Source of the DNA: Haemonchus contortus
Lineage: Eukaryota; Nematoda; Chromadorea; Rhabditida; Trichostrongylidae
Assembly (NCBI GenBank): GCA_000469685.2
Contig: LS997567.1
Coordinates: forward strand, 22,345,151-22,409,150
Length of the DNA: 64,000 nucleotides
Direction of reading: 5' to 3'
A program made the translations under genes and the position numbers. The notes under the pieces were generated by a model. The model saw nothing but the letters and a program-made list of their open reading frames with translations. It had not been told where the DNA came from and searched no databases. Below are positions 60,601 to 64,000 of the stretch, piece by piece. Position 1 is the stretch's first letter, and each line of letters starts with the position of its first letter.

Positions 60601-63600
60601 GGATTCCACTTCTTCTCTTCGATAACAAACACCATTTGGCTTCCTTGAGCGACAGAAGTAGAGAACACTGACACTGTTTCAACAAATGGTAAAACTTTTC
60701 TCGGATTCCACTTCTACTCTTCGATGACAAAACACCATTTGGCTTCCTTGAGCGACAGAAGTAGAGAACACTGACACTGTTTCAACAAATGGTATAACTT
60801 TTCTCGGATTCCACTTCTACTCTTCGATAACAAAACACCATTTGGCTTCCTTGAGCCACAGAAGTAGAGAACACTGACACTGTTTCAACAAATGGTAAAA
60901 CTTTTCTCGGATTCCACTTCTTCTCTTCGATAGCCAAACACGATTTGGCTTCCTTAAGCCACAGAAGTAGAGAACACTGACACTGTTTCAACAAATGGTA
61001 AAACTTTTCTCGGATTCCACTTCTACTCTTCGATAACAAAACCCATTTGGCTTCCTTGAGCCACAGAAGTAGGGAACACTGACACTGTTTCAACAAATGG
61101 TAAAACTTTTCTCGGATTCCACTTCTTCTCTTCGATAACCAAACACGATTTGGCTTACTTGAGAGAAGTAGAGAACACTGACACTGTTTCAACAAATGGT
61201 AAAACTTTTCTCGGATTCCACTTCTACTCTTCGATTACAAAGCACCATTTGGCTTCCTTGAGCCACAGAAGTAGAGAACACTGACACTGTTTCAACAAAT
61301 GGTAAAACTTTTCTCGGATCCAAAGCACCATTTGGCTTCCTTGAGCGACAGAAGTAGAGAACACTGACACTGTTTCAACAAATGGTAAAACTTTTCTCGG
61401 ATTCCACTTCTACTCTTCGATAACCAAACACGATTTGGCTTTCTTGAGAAAAGTGGAGAACACTAACACTGTTTCAACAAATGGTATAACTTCCCTCTTA
61501 CTCCACTACTCCTCTCCGATAACAAACCACGATTTGGCTTTCTTGAGAAAAGTAGAGAACACTGACAATGTTTCAACAGATGTTATAGCTTTTCTACTCC
61601 ACTACTCCTCTCCGATAACAAACCACGATTTGGCTTCCTTGAGCGACAGAAGTAGAGAACACTGACGCTATTTCAAAAATTGTTATAACTTTTCTCTTAT
61701 TCCACTTCTACTCTTCGATAACAAAGCACCATTTGGCTTCCTTGAGCCACAGAAGTAGAGAACACTGACACTGTTTCAACAAATGGTAAAACTTTTCTCG
61801 GATTCCACTTCTACTCTTCGATTACAAAGCACCATTTGGCTTCCTTGAGCCACAGAAGTAGAGAACACTGACACTGCTTCGACAAATGGTATAACTTTTC
61901 TCGGATTCCACTTCTACTCTTCGATAACAAAACACCATTTGGCTTTCTTAAGCGAGAGAAATGGAGAACACTGACACTGTTTCAACAAATGGTATAGCTT
62001 TTCTCGGATTCCACTTCTACTCTTCGATGACAAAACACCATTTGGCTTCCTTGAGCGACAGAAGTAGAGAACACTGACACTGTTTCAACAAATGGTATAA
62101 CTTTTCTCGGATTCCACTTCTACTCTTCGATGACAAAACACCATTTGGCTTCCTTGAGCGACAGAAGTAGAGAACAGTGATACTGTTTCAACAGATGTTA
62201 TAGCTTTTCTCGGATTCCACTTCTACTCTTCGATAACCAAACACGATTTGGCTTTCTTGAGAAAAGTGGAGAACACTAACACTGTTTCAACAAATGGTAT
62301 AACTTCCCTCTTACTCCACTACTCCTCTCCGATAACAAACCACGATTTGGCTTCCTTGAGCGACAGAAGTAGAGAACACTGACGCTATTTCAACAAATGG
62401 TAAAACCTTTCTCGGATTCCACTTCTACTCTTCGATAACAAAACACCATTTGGCTTCCTTGAGCGACAGAAGTAGAGAACACTGACACTGTTTCAACAAA
62501 TGGTAAAACTTTTCTCGGATTCCACTTCTACTCTTCGATTACAAAGCACCATTTGGCTTCCTTGAGAAAAGTAGAGAACACTGACAATGTTTCAACAAAT
62601 GGTAAAACTTTTCTCGGATTCCACTACTCCTCTCCGATAACAAACCACGATTTGGCTTTCTTGAGAAAAGTAGAGAACACTGACAATGTTTCAACAGATG
62701 TTATAGCTTTTCTCGGATTCCACTTCTACTCTTCGATAACAAAACACCATTTGGCTTCCTTGAGCGACAGAAGTAGAGAACAGTGATACTGTTTCAACAG
62801 ATGTTATAGCTTTTCTCGGATTCCACTTCTACTCTTCGATAACAAAACCCATTTGGCTTCCTTGAGCCACAGAAGTAGGGAACACTGACACTGTTTCAAC
62901 AAATGGTAAAACTTTTCTCGGATTCCACTTCTTCTCTTCGATAACAGAACACCATTTGGCTTTCTTGAGCGAGAGAAGTAGAGAACACTGACACTGTTTC
63001 AACAAATGGTTTAACTTTTCTCGGATTCCACTTCTACTCTTCGATAACAGAACACCATTTGGCTTTCTTGAGCGAGAGAAGTAGAGAACACTGACACTGT
63101 TTCAACAAATGGTATAACTTTTCTCGGATTCCACTTCTACTCTTCGATGAACAAAACACCATTTGGCTTCCTTGAGCGACAGAAGTAGAGAACACTGACA
63201 CTGTTTCAACAAATGGTTAACTTTTCTCGATTCCACTTCTACTCTTCGATAACAAACACGATTTGGCTTCTTGAGAAAAGGGAAGAACACTAACAGCTGT
63301 TTCAACAAATGGTATAAACTTCTCTCGATTCCACTTCTACTCTTCCGATGAACAAAACACCATTTGGCTTCCTTGAACCACAGAAGTAGAGAAACACTGG
63401 ATACTGTTTCAAACAAAATGGTAAAAACTTTTCTCGGATTCCACTTCCTACTCTTCGATAACCAAACACGAATTTGGATTCCTTGAGCCAAAAGGAAACA
63501 CTAACACTGTTTCGGACAAATGGATAACTTCTCTCGGAATTGGCACTTCTACTCTTCGATGACAGAAGCACCATTTGGCTTCCTTGAAGGCCACAGAAGT

Positions 63601-64000
63601 AGAATTAACACTGACACTGTTTCGACAAATGGTAAACTTTTCTCGGATCCAAGGCACCATTTGGCTTTCTTGAAGCGAGAGAAGGTGGAGAACACTGTTG
63701 ACATGTTTCAACAAATGGTATAACTTTTTCTCGGGATTCCACTTCTACTCTTCGATAACAAAACACCATTTGGCTTCCTTGAGCGACAGAAGTAGAGAAC
63801 AGTGATACTGTTTCAACAGATGTTATAGCTTTTCTCGGATTCCACTTCTTCTCTTGATAACCGAACACGATTTGGCTTTCTTGATAAAAGTGGAGAACAC
63901 TAACACTGTTTCAACAAATGGTATAACTTCTCTAATACTCCACTACTCCTCTCCGATAACAAACCACGATTTGGCTTTCTTGAGCGAGAGAAGTAGAGAA
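57640..64000. repeat. ~103-bp satellite array, diverged to homogeneous
   Basis: Tandem units of about 103 bp with core GAGAACACTGACACTGTTTC, AACAAATGGTAAAACTTTTC, TCGGATTCCACTTCTACTC, TTCGATAACAAAACACCATT and TGGCTTCCTTGAGCGACAGA. About 60 units fit between 57640 and the window end, where the array continues. Units at 57.6-60.0 kb are strongly diverged (GTTCCAACAAAAG, TTTTTCTCAGAATCCAGC variants), while those beyond 60 kb are nearly uniform with variants of CGA/AGC/AAA after TTGAG. Open frames on both strands across the array come from the repeat period and lack any domain. Confidence 0.95.

Noticed and set aside
60782..63868. Minus-strand frames with repeated QCQCSLLL and EAK motifs in the satellite
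   Set aside because: They mirror the 103-bp period, are broken by unit variants, and carry no known domain.

Overview
The window is eukaryotic, almost certainly nematode DNA, and most likely from a strongylid or hookworm-type worm. Three things point there. Introns are short, with acceptors such as TTTTTCAG. One decayed BEL/Pao retroelement carries an envelope-like gene of the phlebovirus-glycoprotein type known from nematode BEL elements. The mix of mariner, Tc1, RTE-like and gypsy repeats is also typical. No bacterial-style genes, operons, rRNA or CRISPR arrays are present. Species assignment is inference.

Host genes are sparse. The clearest is at 56647-57174 (+): three short exons joined in frame (155+147+85 nt = 129 codons including stop) that encode the C-terminal claw domain of the autophagy scaffold FIP200/RB1CC1/Atg11 (EPG-7 in Caenorhabditis). 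Two other spliced, charged, coiled-coil-like exons lie on the same strand at 10377-10538 and 13889 onward. Their phases would allow them to be upstream exons of the same gene. If so, about 42 kb of transposons and microsatellites is one giant intron.

Layout. 1-9.8 kb holds mariner copies (850-2196; 2435-3684, the latter broken by one visible stop), a decayed RTE-like LINE (7440-8545) and non-autonomous elements with Helentron/HINE-like ends (4.0-6.5 and 9.0-9.8 kb). 10-14 kb holds the two coiled-coil exons separated by a microsatellite, a Tc1-type MITE and a mariner nested in another DNA transposon. 14.3-22.4 kb holds a Tc1-like pseudogene and a BEL/Pao element on the minus strand (RNase H, integrase, DUF5641-like region, envelope-like gene, zinc-knuckle ORF), itself cut by a Tc1 MITE. 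22.4-47.0 kb is dominated by tetranucleotide arrays: (TATG)n for 6.3 kb, then its reverse complement (CATA)n for about 10.8 kb in three blocks. The CATA array is split by a gypsy-type LTR retrotransposon (34482-39244) and a Tc1 MITE (44503-45028). 47-56 kb holds another mariner relic, an RTE-like LINE with tRNA-like sequence upstream, and more HINE-like units. From about 57.64 kb to the window end runs a satellite of about 103 bp per unit, starting roughly 470 bp after the FIP200 stop codon.

Most of the window is therefore mobile or tandemly repeated DNA around fragments of one or two host genes. Very long open frames of Met-Tyr-Val-Cys or Ile-His-Thr-Tyr come from the 4-bp arrays and are not genes.
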